From Tetrapyrgos nigripes (taxonomy: Eukaryota > Basidiomycota > Agaricomycetes > Agaricales > Campanellaceae), in assembly GCA_013368315.1 (NCBI GenBank), contig JAACJM010000182.1, positions 62,001 to 126,000 of the forward strand: a DNA stretch of 64,000 nucleotides, given 5' to 3'. The notes under the pieces are model-generated. The model did no database searches and was not told the origin of the DNA. It saw only the letters and a list, made by a program, of their open reading frames with translations. This document shows positions 45,162 through 56,705 of this stretch, one piece after another (the stretch's first letter is position 1; each line of letters begins with the position of its first letter). Position numbers and translations under genes: made by a program.

Positions 45162-45913
45162 ATACATTGCTCTTAGATCCACTTTACTTTCCTGCGCCGG
45201 TTCCACACTCTATAAAATTCAGTTGTGCGGGCGGGGCAGATGCCATTATTTCCAGTAGCTTGCCGGAAGAAAAGATTAGACGCCAGTTTGCAGGAGGAAA
45301 CAATCTTCCAGGACCTCAGACCAGGTAGCTGGGAAGAGCATGATGAATTGGGAGACTTTAGGATGTGGAGGAACGTGTGCGAGACTCGAGTAGAGACAAG
45401 ACGCGTGGTCAACGTGTCATGCTATCACCTGACTGGACACGTACTAGAACAAACACACGAACACAATGCACTGCTATCCTATTCGACATAGCCACAAGCA
45501 GAAAGTGGGTGCTGAGTTCTTTGATGTGTTGTCTCAGGAGCCTTGACACACTGCAAATTAATTTGCATGGTGCTTCTCTTTCTTCTTATGTAAATCAGTT
45601 CGTCTGACTTCTTTCAGCAGTATTATCTTGGGAGGTGAGAAACAGGGAATCACTAAACATACCTAATGTCCGCTTCAACAAGGCTAATATCTGATACCTG
45701 TTTACAGAGGGCTTCCAAAAGTCCAGGCCAAGTTCTCCATCTAGCATCTTTGGTGAATAGGCGACGGCAAGTTTATGGTAATACATGGAGGTCCCGAGTC
45801 GTAGCAGTAAAAGCTGACCAGGTGGAATTCGTGCAGATTGATAAGTTGGGCTTGGAGGACTTGAATATTTAGGACATAGTAGATGAGTGGAGCTGTCTCA
45901 GGCATATTGTTAT
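45162..45913. other. Intergenic, holds copy 2 of the 38 bp repeat
   Basis: 45521-45558 is the second copy of the 38 bp repeat. Short ORFs (45225-45491, 45666-45872) have no recognisable content. Confidence 0.45.
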
Positions 45914-46016
45914 ACTGTAATCAAGGGGGTGGCAGAAAAAGAATTAAGGATATAGGGTTGGAAAAATTTTTAAGGCGCTTTACAGCGAACCAACCAACCA
46001 TCCGTGTGAACTATGT

Positions 46017-46758
46017 AGCTTCCCCAGCTCTCCCCCTGGTCTGACATCACGTGAAGTCGGCTGATCCCGACGCGCCTTCTCTTTTGGGAAGTTCTGGCCG
46101 TTTTATCCCTGTCTATAATGGGTACCAAGATTCATTAGCAAGTCACTATAGTGTAGCTGTTAAGTGGGTTCATTCAATCCCAGTTGTCGCATGTTTGATC
46201 CTTACTTGTAGTAGACCTTTGGTCACTACTTTTTAATTTTTCTTACTGCATGTTTATGTATATGAAGAATCAACGTATGTAGTACATATTGACACTTCGT
46301 TTATGGTTACGAATAACTACAGGCCCGGGGAGGCGTGCACCAAGGTTCATGTTCGGTTGCGGGCAGGTGTGGGTGTCAATTATCCCCGAAGATTGTCCAC
46401 ACTCAAATCGAGCCACGTACCATATTCTACCTCGCTTAGAGTCGATGGAACCAACGGTGGGGCTCTCATATGTGAAGCAACTTTGGGATGGCGAGCGTAG
46501 AAGTACTGTATATAATTATAATATTACAGAATTCAGTCGGTAGTGTACATGATCTACTCATTTTTTGAGTCTAAATGAAGAAATATATTCAACTATCCAC
46601 CCCTTGTTGTCAAGACTTGTATGTTGAGACAAGGAGGACTTCAGCACTTAATTCCAGACCGACACTGCCCAAAAGGGAAGTCACGTCGGGACAAGACCAG
46701 CATTTCTTTGTCAGCACTCATCACGTGATGTCAGACCAGGGGGAGAGCTGGGGAAGCT
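46017..46758. mobile_element. Non-autonomous MULE-type element, 742 bp, 38 bp perfect TIRs
   Basis: The terminal inverted repeat starts AGCTTCCCCAGCTCTCCCCC and continues through TGGTCTGACATCACGTGA, identical at both ends. A perfect 9 bp duplication GAACTATGT flanks it (46008-46016 and 46759-46767). There is no coding capacity. It is nested in the hAT-like element 45922-48056, so it is younger. Confidence 0.9.
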
Positions 46759-47149
46759 GAACTATGTACTAAATTTGACAGCTCATTACACGCAAAACAG
46801 TGGTCCTCATCTAGTCCCATCTTCTTCTTGCATACCCGCGCTCGTAAGACCAGCACTCCTCTCTCTGTTCTGCAATCCCAGGGATCACCCAACTGTTCAT
46901 GAAGACCAAATGGGTACGACATGAAAGGGCTTTGCCCAGCATGAAGCCTAGGCCAAACCCCAGGGCATTCCGACTGTATAGGCTGACTGTCGAAGGCTGG
47001 TGGTTCCTTTGGTGGGGAAATGATATCAATATGTGGCTTGGGGGTTGGTGAATGGTTTGCAGGGAGTATAGTTTGTGCAATAGGTACGTCAGTATACCAT
47101 CAAATGAAAAAAGAATGATTACTCACACATGGTCCATAGCTTCCATTAG

Positions 47150-47869
47150 TCAGTCAACCTTCCCTTCCATCAGACCTTTGTCCACACCATATTTTGACAC
47201 AAGGAATCGCAAGAATCGGTATAAGCCCATCAACCCATGGTCCCCACGCTTCACCAATGCATCCAACTTGCTCATTGAATTGTCTCTTGTCAAAGCAGTA
47301 AGTGGTCCATCCCAAATCTCCCAGGCATCCTCATTGGGCTCTACCATAGGCTCTCCAACATAACATCCCAGGTCAGGATCGCTGATAGGTGCAATAGGCA
47401 CGTTGAGTGACAGTGCTTCGATTCAGGTATGGAAACGCTCCAAAATGCCATTCTTGGTAGTTGGTTCAACAGGGCTTTGATATGAGACCGGCAGCAGACG
47501 AGTTGAAGCTTCAGGGAGTGGATCCGAGTTTGACGTTGAGACAATGGGGAAGGGATTAGATACCAGCAGCTGTACATCCTTCTTTTTCTTTGAGAACATG
47601 TCAAACAGAGAGGCTTGCTTGCCATGCCTTTCTGCCTGCTCTCGTTTTTCCTTATCTTTCTGACATGTTGGGCTCCACCAATGTCTATTGGTAAAGTTGT
47701 TGATACCAGCTGTGCCAACAGAGATTTCTTTCCTGCAATCAGGACAAATGACTTTTCCATTTTGAACGGTCAAGTCTTTGAGCTCCTGAAATTAATGAAT
47801 GACAGCATGTACATGCATTGATGGGATACGTACTGGTGGGACAGTTGAATTCTTCAACTTCTTTGACAT
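47150..47869 (-). CDS. Zinc-motif protein gene carried inside the hAT-like element
   Basis: Exon 1 (47834-47869) gives MSKKLKNSTVPP. After a 48 nt intron exon 2 starts at 47785 and reads ELKDLTVQNGKVICPDC, then NNFTNRHWWSPTC, a CxxC...WxxxxC pattern that suggests a zinc-binding fold like the BED-type heads of transposon proteins. The frame stops at 47423. A further open stretch on the same strand, 47150-47401 (FLRFLVSKYGVDKGLM), probably belongs to the same gene after another intron or a lesion. The product is unknown; it may be a relic of the element's own DNA-binding protein or a captured host gene. Confidence 0.5.
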
Positions 47870-48082
47870 GTTGTCAACGTGGCAGACTGCCTAGTAACCC
47901 AAAAAATAACCGAGTCCTTCAAAACTATTGAAAATATACTATATACAGCCGAAACTACTGATAGAATTTTTATATAGAAAAAAATTTCCAAGAGGCCCTC
48001 GGACCGAACCAACCAACCATCCCTATATTGCTCAGCTAAATTTTGCCACCCCCTTGACTGTAATGTGGTCTGTGATTTATTC

Positions 48083-48692
48083 TAGGGCTGGGTGCCATAC
48101 CTGTACATCGACGGAGTACAGGTACCGTACATATGGGTCCGTATCCATACTGTGTCTACTCCAAGCTGAGGTCGAGACGGTACGGTATACGGTACGGTCT
48201 TTATGACCGTGATACAGGTAGGCGACACATTAGCCTTATATGGCAAGTGTAACACTTTCACATGACTGTGACATCGTCCAAAAAGGGAATAGTGAGTCCC
48301 AGTGCAGGTGGGGACGACATTTTGGGTTGCTGTTGGGACTGACTGCATTGTTCTGCTTTACTCTAGGACAGAAGCTGGATCATTTCAAGGGAATTTGTTG
48401 CCTCTTCTGACCCCGGTGATACCTCAATAGGAATTTTCTCCATGCACATGCAGACCTGAAATATCAATGAAATATACTCAAGGTACGCAATTGTTTTCAT
48501 GCCTGAAATTGACTGATGATGGATTTTTTATTCACTGACCGTAAGTACAGTATACGGTATGGTATATGACCCATACCCGTACCGTCGAGGACTTTTTCTG
48601 CAAGGCATACGGTATGGGTTGGGCATGTCCATAAAAAATACAACCGTATTTTATACGGTCGTACCCATATACAGGTACAGTTCCCAGCCCTA
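48083..48692. mobile_element. hAT MITE, 610 bp, 8 bp target duplication
   Basis: The ends are inverted TAGGGCTGGG...CCCAGCCCTA, flanked by ATTTATTC on both sides (48075-48082 and 48693-48700). The inside is rich in short inverted words based on GTACGGTATAC / GGTACCGTAC, likely subterminal binding sites or hairpins. There are no genes. Confidence 0.9.
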
Positions 48693-48700
48693 ATTTATTC

Positions 48701-49605
48701 CTCGTATATGGTAGAAATGTTCCTCGGATTCCGGGCATGGTTTCGCTGTGAATATAAATTCTATGTCTTTCTATGAACCATCCTGAGTCACGGTTCCTCA
48801 TTGAGTTCCCTGAGCGAGTGAAGCTCGGCCTAGGGGACATGCCTCTAAATATACGTGATGACGACTGCTCTATTTTCGGGTTCAGGCTGGGTTTGAGCCA
48901 CTTCGAGCCTCTAGGTGGGTAACTGAAACCTTGCTGAAACCGCGCTGTGAGGCCTGGTCAATTCTATCAAGGCTCTCCTTACGTCTCGAGTTTTGGCGTT
49001 GTGGAAGTGAGTACTTATATACCCAGGTTCACCAATGCCCAAAATGAAGATTAACAACAAATAAAACTATAAGGGGAGAAAGATTTTTAAGGAATGAGTG
49101 AATGAATGGTTGGACAAAGATATTGCAAGATAGGAGGTGGGATTGAGGGAGAGATCAGTGAGTAGGAAGCAACAGAAGATAAATATAGTACATTTGCAGA
49201 GAGAGAGAGGAGATGTCAGAAAGATAAGTACTACTGAAAGAGACCATGCTCACAAGCAAGTAGGCTTTCTGCCACCCATACTTATCTTTCATCCACAGGC
49301 CAGTACAACACCAGACAAAGGTATGACACACAGGAGGGGACCGTCAGGCCCTCAACACTTGCTCAAGGTGTTGGTGCTAAGGGAGAAGACAGACCATTGG
49401 ATGAAGGAGTCAGTGACAGGTGGAGGACTAGCCTAATGGGGAAGAAAAGAAAAGATGTCATGTGGATAGATATCCAAAACGGATTGTGGGAGAATTTGAC
49501 GTTGAGAAGGAAGGAAGGAGAGAAACATAGAGTAACGTAGAAATCAATCAAATATTTGGAAACAATGGGCAGGACATGTAGCCCTACTACAGCATACTTT
49601 TCAAA
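48701..49605. other. Unassigned 0.9 kb, no gene seen
   Basis: I see neither coding sequence nor a clear element. The host segment duplication resumes at about 49606. Confidence 0.45.
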
Positions 49606-50597
49606 CAATATACATCAATATACATTCTGACAACACAACCTGAATGTGCAGTGTAAATTTCAAGTTGGAAACAAGACAGTATCCAGCAGAAAGAAAGGCA
49701 AGAGTGGTGGAAGTGCTTGTATGTTTGAGCTTTGCTCTGGAGAACAAATCACTCGCATTGAATGGCATGCCAATACTGAGATCTGCAAATTGCAGTTCTT
49801 CACTAATCAAGGCAGTAAGTAACCCTTTCTACTTTGTATGTATGTGTTTACAGAAGTTTGAAATCATGTATGGGTAGGATCCAGCAATGTCTACAGAAGC
49901 AACACTGGTGACCCATTCATTTAACTTCCACCCTCCTACAACCCCAACAACCCCAGAGCTGAAGCTACTGGACTTTTCTGCTTCGAAGGTGCATCCAGAA
50001 CGTTGGTCAACTGTCTCACTCCAGTCTGGGCCCTCCCTTGACTTACAAACTCATCATAGAGAATTTTGACAAAGGCCAACTCCAACAAGACAGTAAAGTC
50101 AAAGCTGCTTAGGATGTGGAACAAGTGAAGGACAATTCTTCCACCCACAACTTGCTCAATTGACATTTTCCTGGTTGATGTCTGCAGAGAAAATGTCTAC
50201 AATTACATTTTCGCAGTTGACTAGGTCTTTGATATTAATTGGGAAGGAAGTTTTGGTGGAGGTGACTGCAAAGGGAGAAGTGGGGATTCCCTTTGTTGGG
50301 GAACAGGATGTGGAGAAGATCACAGTTGAGGTTAGTGGAGAGAAGGAGTGGGGGGATGAGGTCTCTAGGATTTACACAGAGACACATTCTGATGAAGTCA
50401 TCATTTGTCCGAAGTCTGAGAGTCAGGACAAGGCAATTAGATATAGGACAGAATGTGTGAATTTGCAGTGGATGGGCAAGATGGTGATTATTTACTCTGA
50501 TGGGAGTACCAGGACCATCCAGCCTGTCAGTGGAACACTTACCAGTTCCAGCTTGACGAAGATTCATGCCACTTATATGTCAGTGCCATTGAAGTGA
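49606..50597 (+). pseudogene. Decayed 3' half of a second jacalin-aerolysin gene
   Basis: It matches 40145-41160 of the intact gene, from the intron before the third-last exon (CATTCTGAC.ACACAACCTGAATGT) to the stop region. It lacks the lectin's first half and carries in-frame stops and small deletions; the only long open part is 50160-50597, in the aerolysin-type region. Many differences are C-to-T or G-to-A changes. It cannot encode a complete protein. Confidence 0.85.
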
Positions 50598-50734
50598 GGT
50601 GGCAGTACTAGAAACAATTAATACCAATCAAATTCAGGGATTTCTTCAATGGACTTGAGTTCTTGGATTCTAGGATATAATATATCAAACCCCATACATA
50701 CTTGATTAAATATAGTATTCACTTGAGGCAGTTG

Positions 50735-50927
50735 CTCCTAACACTGCTCAGCAGAAGAGGCTTTGAAGCAGATTACTGAAAGGATTCCAGATACTTCTCA
50801 AGTACTCATGTGCCTATAACTTTGCTGACAAGCCCAATTACTCTAATCTTCAGAAACTCTTTCAGGACCTCTTCATCAGGGAGACTGAGGGAGGGCTACA
50901 AGTATGATGATGTTTTTGACTGGTATG
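50735..50927 (+). pseudogene. Casein kinase 1 C-lobe fragment, copy 2 (left part)
   Basis: It corresponds to 41330-41528 and reads in one frame part as NFADKPNYSNLQKLFQDLF. The segment stops at CTGGTATG (50920-50927), where the ~13 kb transposon unit is inserted, and resumes at 63942. Confidence 0.8.
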
Positions 50928-50998
50928 TAGTGTTGCACATGACTCCACTCGACTCTGGCTAAGTCAGTAAGTTGAGCTGATTTGTAGTCAAATCAATT

Positions 50999-51337
50999 CT
51001 GTTGAAATGGTGCATCATTGTATGCAGCCATCAACCATCAAAACATGACTGCGGCACATCAACATCTATCATTATCTGATAGATTAATCATATGTAGTTA
51101 TTAGTAGTCATATGTATAGCTTTATAGTGTGGTAATCTGTAGCCACATTCATAGATACAGCCACACCTTATAGGTATATAAGGACTACTAGAAAGTCCCC
51201 CAAATAACAAGTTTCATACTCACTCTTATTGCTCTACAAGCCTCTAACCAGCTCTAACAAGCAACTACTCATCCCCAGGTAAGTATGGGGTTGCCACTCC
51301 ACTTTTAGTGTACATATTGTACCATGCCTGCTCATCA
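50999..51337 (+). mobile_element. 5' LTR of a Copia element (element 1), 339 bp
   Basis: It runs from TGTTGAAATGG to CTCATCA, the TG...CA borders of LTRs, with a TATATAAGG promoter word near 51176-51184. It is followed directly by GGTTATGAGCCCTGG (51338-51352), which fits a primer-binding site, and then by a gag-like gene on plus. I found no second copy of this LTR in the window. Confidence 0.7.
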
Positions 51338-51686
51338 GGTTATGAGCCCTGGAGGCCCTTGATCAGCGCCCTTGTTGGCAGCAGGTCATAGACTCCTACT
51401 ACCTGGATGTCACCTATAAATGGCAGACACTGTTGCCTTCAACAGCTGACATAGTGCCAACAGTGTGAGACTCTGTCTCTGCAGCAGTTGTTAAAAAGCA
51501 CTCAGGGGTATTGTCACTGTCTGGTGCACTCGTTGCAGCCTCTTTACTTTGTTTGGCCCATCTTTGTAGCTGCCACTTTTTTGCATTGGGATGAATGCTG
51601 ACAGTTGACTTTATCCCCAGATATTTTTGTAAAATGTCTTCCAACACCTTGATGACAGTCCCAACTACAACATCTGGGCTGACATC

Positions 51687-52796
51687 ATGGAGTCCTGGCT
51701 CCAAGCCACTGGTCTCTGGCACATCATCCTTGACCTGCGTCCCACAGATGCTTCTGTGAGTACTAGCACTACTCCTCTTACTGCTGAGCAGGCATCAGCT
51801 CAAGCTACAGCTATCTCTGCTGCTCAGGAGGAACAGAAGGTCTGGGATACAGACAATAACAAGGTGATCAGTTCTATCAAGCTTCATATGTCCACTGCCA
51901 TCCATCAGAAGACTACTACTGGTGGCTTGACCACTGCTAAAGCCATTTGGAAAGCCCTCAAGGACACTTACAGGAATCCTGGTGCTTCTGCCTTTTATCT
52001 GGACTATAAATGTGCTATGGCTGTCACAATCCCTAACAACCAACACCCCAGAACTGCCATCGAGCAGATCTGCATGTATCTCTCCCAGGTCAACACTGCT
52101 GGTGCTACCACCAATAGCAATGGTAGAATTTTCTCTACCACTCAGCTCCCCAAGTACATGAAGGTTATGTTCATTGTAACCAAGTGTCCTACTCCTCGCT
52201 ACAAATTTGTTGTCCAAAGGATCACCCAGAACACTATTGAGAGCCTCAATAATATTGACCTTGATGATCTCCAGAATGAGATCATTAATGTCTGGGAGTT
52301 AAACCAGGGACAGCCACAAGCCAATCGACTTTCTGCTGTCAAACACAAGCACAGAAATGCCAATTTTCAGCATCTGGCTAATACTAACCATCAACAACAG
52401 CAGCAGCAGTGCTAGAGGTCATGGAGGTCGCTACCAGTATGGAAAATGCACTGGCAAGCAGGTTCAACAGAAGGCACAGGGTATTTCCCCTGTTATCCAC
52501 AAGGCTACTATTGTGGATCAGCCATCAGTCAAGGACATACATCTTCTACCCTTTTTGATGCCTTCTTTACTTCTACTAAGAAGGCCATTAACCTTGCTCG
52601 TAATATCAGTGCTAAGCCAACCAGTAAGACTGTCACTGCTCTTGAAGACATTGTTATGGCTGACTCTCATCCTCCCACTTCCAAATCCAACACTCAATCC
52701 CTCATGGAACAAATCTATTGGTCCAACCTTAACAACACTAATTATGGTTGGGGTACTAACTCTGAAAACCAAAACTGGAACAATCTGAATAAATGA
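51687..52796 (+). CDS. Copia gag-like protein (element 1), frameshifted
   Basis: The frame 51687-52415 shows the UBN2/gag pattern of Copia elements (MESWLQATGLW, then HMSTAIHQKT, AIWKALKDTYRNPG and later ENEIINVWE-type sequence). It ends in a Gln-rich run (HQQQQQQC) and a stop at about 52413. Related sequence continues in another frame to 52796 (GYFPCYPQGYY and SSTLFDAFFTSTKKA). No protease or polymerase follows, because element 2 is inserted at 52882 and nothing recognisable continues beyond it. Confidence 0.65.
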
Positions 52797-52881
52797 CTAC
52801 CCTAGGCAGTGTATTTGGCAAGTATCAGGACGACGATACACACAACCAGGGGCACTTTGGCCCCTGCATCACTCTGGAACA

Positions 52882-53155
52882 TGTTGAAATCCGAACTAGA
52901 TAATGAACAAGATAATATGAATCTAGGTATGTAAGTAAATGTGAAAGATGAAAGAAAATAAGAACTGTAGCTCACCTCTGTCTCGTAGTAGCAAAGACAG
53001 AGGTTCTCTAAGGTAAGCTAAGGTATATATAATGGAACACATGTGGACCATGGATGAGAAGAGAGAACAAAGAAATAAGTAGCCGTAAGTAACTGTACCA
53101 TGATGCATTGATGCGTCTGCCCCTATTCACAGTGTACTTCTCCCATATTCTGACA
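52882..53155 (-). repeat. 3' LTR of Copia element 2
   Basis: 274 bp, near-identical to 57966-58239, with TGT...ACA ends and a TATATATAATGG word in the middle. Confidence 0.92.
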
Positions 53156-53189
53156 CTCCTCCTCACTGTGAATAGAAAAGCTCCTCCTT

Positions 53190-54660
53190 GCATGGAATCA
53201 TCTCCTCCTCAAGTAAGACCTAATAAACCACAAAGGCATATGAATTCGACTTTTGAATGGGTTGCTTTTGTAAAGATATCAGCGATATTGTCAGCAGAAG
53301 GAATATACTTTAGACTCAATTCTTTTGATTGGATGCGTTCGCGAAGGAAATGATAGTTGGTGTCGACGTGTTTGATGTGATAATGAAGGGAAGGGTCTTC
53401 GGATAGATTGATGGCTGAGGTGTTGTTGCAAGATATAATTGTAGGAATTTTTTGATCAAAATTTATACCTTTTAATACTGCTCAAAGCCATATTGCCTCC
53501 TTCGCTGCTTCAAATCCAGCCATATATTATGCTTCACAAGATGATGCAGCAACTGTCTTCTGTTTCCATGCAGCCCAAGATACGACACCTGATCCTAAAG
53601 TGAAGCAATATCTCCCTATACTGCGTCTCGTATCCAAACAATTTGCCCAATTCGAATCCGTATATCCTCGTAATGGCATAAATTCCTTCATACCACCAAG
53701 TACTAGTCAGAGTTCTCTTGTACCTTTTAAGTACCGGACAAGGCGAATAGCAGTGTTCCAATGAACATATGAGTAGTTGGTAAGATACTGCAATAGTTGT
53801 TGAACTGTGTTCCAACTGCCAGATAGATTAAACATCTGACTAGTGAGGCATAGGGTAATCGCTCAAGATCGGATCGTTGGGCCAGAGTAAGTTTATCTAC
53901 ATCAGGTTTTCGCATTTTGAGGCCTGGGTCCATAGGAGTAATAGGAATGGAGATATTCGTAGTGTACTGGCCAAATTGTTGGACAATACAATCAATCAGA
54001 GCAGTTTGGGATAGGGAGAATGTGTTCTTGGTACGGTCTTGAGAAACAGCAATGCCAATGCAATACTTTGGTTCGCTGAGCTCAGAGATAACCCATTTTG
54101 TCTTGATTTGAGTCTTGAAATGCTCGGCTTCGGCTTTCGAGTCCGAAATAATCAGCAGTAATAATTACTCCATTCGACGTCTTCTGACAGTAGATGCAAG
54201 GCTCACATCTGAGTGCTGTAAATCCCCACTCAAGCATCGCTGCATGAAGGGTCTTATTCCATATCACCCACTCTGTTTCATACCATATAAACTCTTTTTC
54301 AATCTCCATACGTGATTCTCCTGTCTGGGTTCCTGGAACCCCAGTGGTATCTCCATATACTGTACCTCATTCTCTGGTAGCATGCCATGCAAGAAAGCTA
54401 TCTTCACATCAATTTGTTCTGCATCCCATCCTAACATTCCAGCAATATGTAATAGAACTCGCCAGGATTCCATGTGTGCAGTCAGTGAGGAGGTTTTTGT
54501 GAAGTCTCTTCCAAAAATCTGTTTGTAACCCTTGAATACCAAGTGTACTTTCCATCATACAGGTTTCCCCATCTCATCCCGTTTGATAGTAAATACCATA
54601 CGACCTTTGTAGACTTTGGTACCAGCAGGAACATCAGTCCGTGGTATCATATCATAGACC
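53190..54660 (-). pseudogene. Reverse transcriptase/RNase H remnant of Copia element 2
   Basis: The minus strand keeps the RT pattern DVKIAFLHGMLPE, GFQEP, and LKKSLYGMKQSG (54264-54542), then WGFTALRCEPCIY (54082-54309), and further on the RNase H signature around 53520-53640 (SWAAWKQKTVAAS). The usual YVDD box is lost at a stop, and at least three frame changes break the gene. Confidence 0.8.
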
Positions 54661-55016
54661 TCATGGTGTTTCAATGAATCAGACTCCTCCTGTCAAGGCA
54701 TGTTCCCATTTGATAGAATCCCCAGATGCTTGTGCTTCTTTCCATGTACGTGGTTCATCCTCCATCTGTAGATTTTGTACCTCAATACAGATTGCCTCAT
54801 ATATATCATGTACAGGGTGAGTTTCGTCTGGTTTGATTTCCTGTTTTACTGCTTCCATGATCAGTGCTTGTATCTCATTTAGTGCTGGCATGTCCATCCT
54901 TTCTTGATCAACTGGGGGAATTTCATTCTGCATTGCAGCAATTGTCCTTTTTCTTTCTTCTTTAGCCGCCTCAGTATGTTGAGTACTTTCTTGAACGGAA
55001 TCCACAGTCTTTTCAG

Positions 55017-56705
55017 TCAGCCATGTGGATCATCAGGGTTCAGGTGGTTGTTGATTGGTAGGATAGGTAGGCAGATCAATGATCGGAAGTTGGTCAGGAA
55101 GTTGATCAGGGATGGTATAGGGACAATATCACCATCTTCAATGATAGGGGTAGAAGCAGTAGGGATAGTATTGTGAGGTTCTGAAATGATAGGGGTAACA
55201 GATGGTGAGCCAGAAGACTGCACTTGGTGACTCTCGATGAATTGAACATGGTACAATGAGAATATCTTGCCACTTTTTCGATGATAACAGTGATATGCCT
55301 TTGAGTTACATTCGTATCCAATAAGTACCCACTCGATAGATCTCGGGAAGATTTTGGGGTTATGTGTCTGGATCAATACATATGCTTGACATCTGATTTT
55401 GCGTAAGTGAGATAGATTGGGTTTTTGTCTGTACCACAGCTCAAATGGTGTCTTCCAGTCAAGTGATTTTGTTGTTGTGAGGGAATGGAGGTATGAGGCA
55501 GTAAGGAAGACTTCATCCCAAAGATAGTCAGGAAGTTCAGCAGCAATCATCATTGTACGCGTTTTGTTCATCAGAGTTCTGTGGAGCCGTTTGACACATC
55601 CATTCATTGCAGAGGTGTGTGGTGCTGTGAAACACAAAGTGATCCCCTTTGATTCACACCACTTGACCATTTCTTCTGACTTCAACTCGCCATTGTCTAT
55701 TTGGATGGTGCCCACTCTCAGATCTGTCTCTCGTTCTCTTGCTTCAACCCAGGCTTTCAAAGGTTCAAAAGCTTTATCTTTTCCAGTTAAAGGAATAGAC
55801 CATGGGTGACTGGAGAAATCATCTATGATGTCCATAATATAATAATTCCCTGTGTGAGAACGTACAGCCTGAGGTCCAGTCAGGTCTACAAACACTTTCT
55901 CTAGTCTATGGGTAGCCTTATGATCCTCCTCATGCTTCTTTGGTAATGAACTCGAGACCTGTTTGCCAAGAGTACATGGACGACATTTAGAATGCGTGTT
56001 CAATTTGGATAGATCAATCAGCATACCTTCAACTGAGTTGTTCTTGGCCATATCAATGATGATCTGGTAATAGGGATGACCAAGATGCCCATGCCATGTG
56101 TCTGGGGGTGGGTCTCGGGAAAGATATGCGTGTTCTGCTTTGGCATTAAGGACAAGGTCATAGAGACAGTTCGAGCAGAGAGTTCCATGAGTGAGTACAG
56201 TGTTGTTATTCTTCAGAGTGAGCCAAGCACCCTTATCATTGAAGTGTGTTGTGATTTTGGAATGAATAGATAGGGCACCAATGGTGATAAGCCTGACAGT
56301 GGCTTCAGGGACATAGAGACAATTGTGTAGTGTTATGTACACAGATTTCCCAGCTTGTAGCTTTATCTCTCCAATACCATATGTCGCAATCGAGGATCCA
56401 CCAACACCTTTTATAGTATGAGGAGGGATAGGACGAAGATTGAGGAAATCGGCATGGTCTGGGGAGATATGTGTAGTGGCGCCACTATCCAAGATGTATG
56501 GGAAATCGGCAAGGGAGATTTTGGTGCGAGTTTTCTGGTTCAAAGGTTCACATGATATACCTGCAAGATCTACTTCTCTCCTCTTGCTCCAATCTACCAA
56601 TGCTTTGACATCTTCTAGTGCTAACCATCCTTCATACTCAACACGTTCCGGCTCCGTAGTCATGGGAATGTCCATAGATTCAATAGAGTCACAGGCAAGA
56701 CCCAC
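55017..56705 (-). CDS. Copia protease-integrase polyprotein segment (562 aa open frame)
   Basis: The longest open frame of element 2. In order: aspartic protease (YILDSGATTHIS), integrase zinc finger (WHGHLGHPYY...CRPCTLGK) and integrase core with Asp in FVDLTGPQAV and Asp in IQIDNGE. The third catalytic residue, Glu of the usual NGxxER motif, is Lys here (NGCVKRLHRTL), so strand transfer should be lost. A C-terminal integrase segment with GYECNSKAYHCY follows. It is part of a once longer gag-pol frame; the upstream join to gag is frameshifted. Confidence 0.88.
   Translation of the reverse strand: MGLACDSIESMDIPMTTEPERVEYEGWLALEDVKALVDWSKRREVDLAGISCEPLNQKTRTKISLADFPYILDSGATTHISPDHADFLNLRPIPPHTIKGVGGSSIATYGIGEIKLQAGKSVYITLHNCLYVPEATVRLITIGALSIHSKITTHFNDKGAWLTLKNNNTVLTHGTLCSNCLYDLVLNAKAEHAYLSRDPPPDTWHGHLGHPYYQIIIDMAKNNSVEGMLIDLSKLNTHSKCRPCTLGKQVSSSLPKKHEEDHKATHRLEKVFVDLTGPQAVRSHTGNYYIMDIIDDFSSHPWSIPLTGKDKAFEPLKAWVEARERETDLRVGTIQIDNGELKSEEMVKWCESKGITLCFTAPHTSAMNGCVKRLHRTLMNKTRTMMIAAELPDYLWDEVFLTASYLHSLTTTKSLDWKTPFELWYRQKPNLSHLRKIRCQAYVLIQTHNPKIFPRSIEWVLIGYECNSKAYHCYHRKSGKIFSLYHVQFIESHQVQSSGSPSVTPIISEPHNTIPTASTPIIEDGDIVPIPSLINFLTNFRSLICLPILPINNHLNPDDPHG

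Larger units (their letters stand above)
45922..48056. mobile_element. hAT-like element, 2,135 bp, 8 bp target duplication
   Basis: The ends are inverted: CAAGGGGGTGGCA at left, TGCCACCCCCTTG at right, and further inside both ends share ATATAGGG and CCAACCAACCATCC in inverted order. ACTGTAAT flanks both sides (45914-45921 and 48057-48064), the 8 bp size of hAT elements. No hAT transposase is visible. It carries a minus-strand zinc-motif gene (47150-47869) and has itself been hit by a 742 bp element at 46017. Confidence 0.88.

Noticed and set aside
46125..46215. tRNA- or SINE-like stretch (GTAGCTGTTAAGTGG ... GTTTGATCC)
   Set aside because: The box spacing is roughly right but no cloverleaf forms and it lies inside a transposon.
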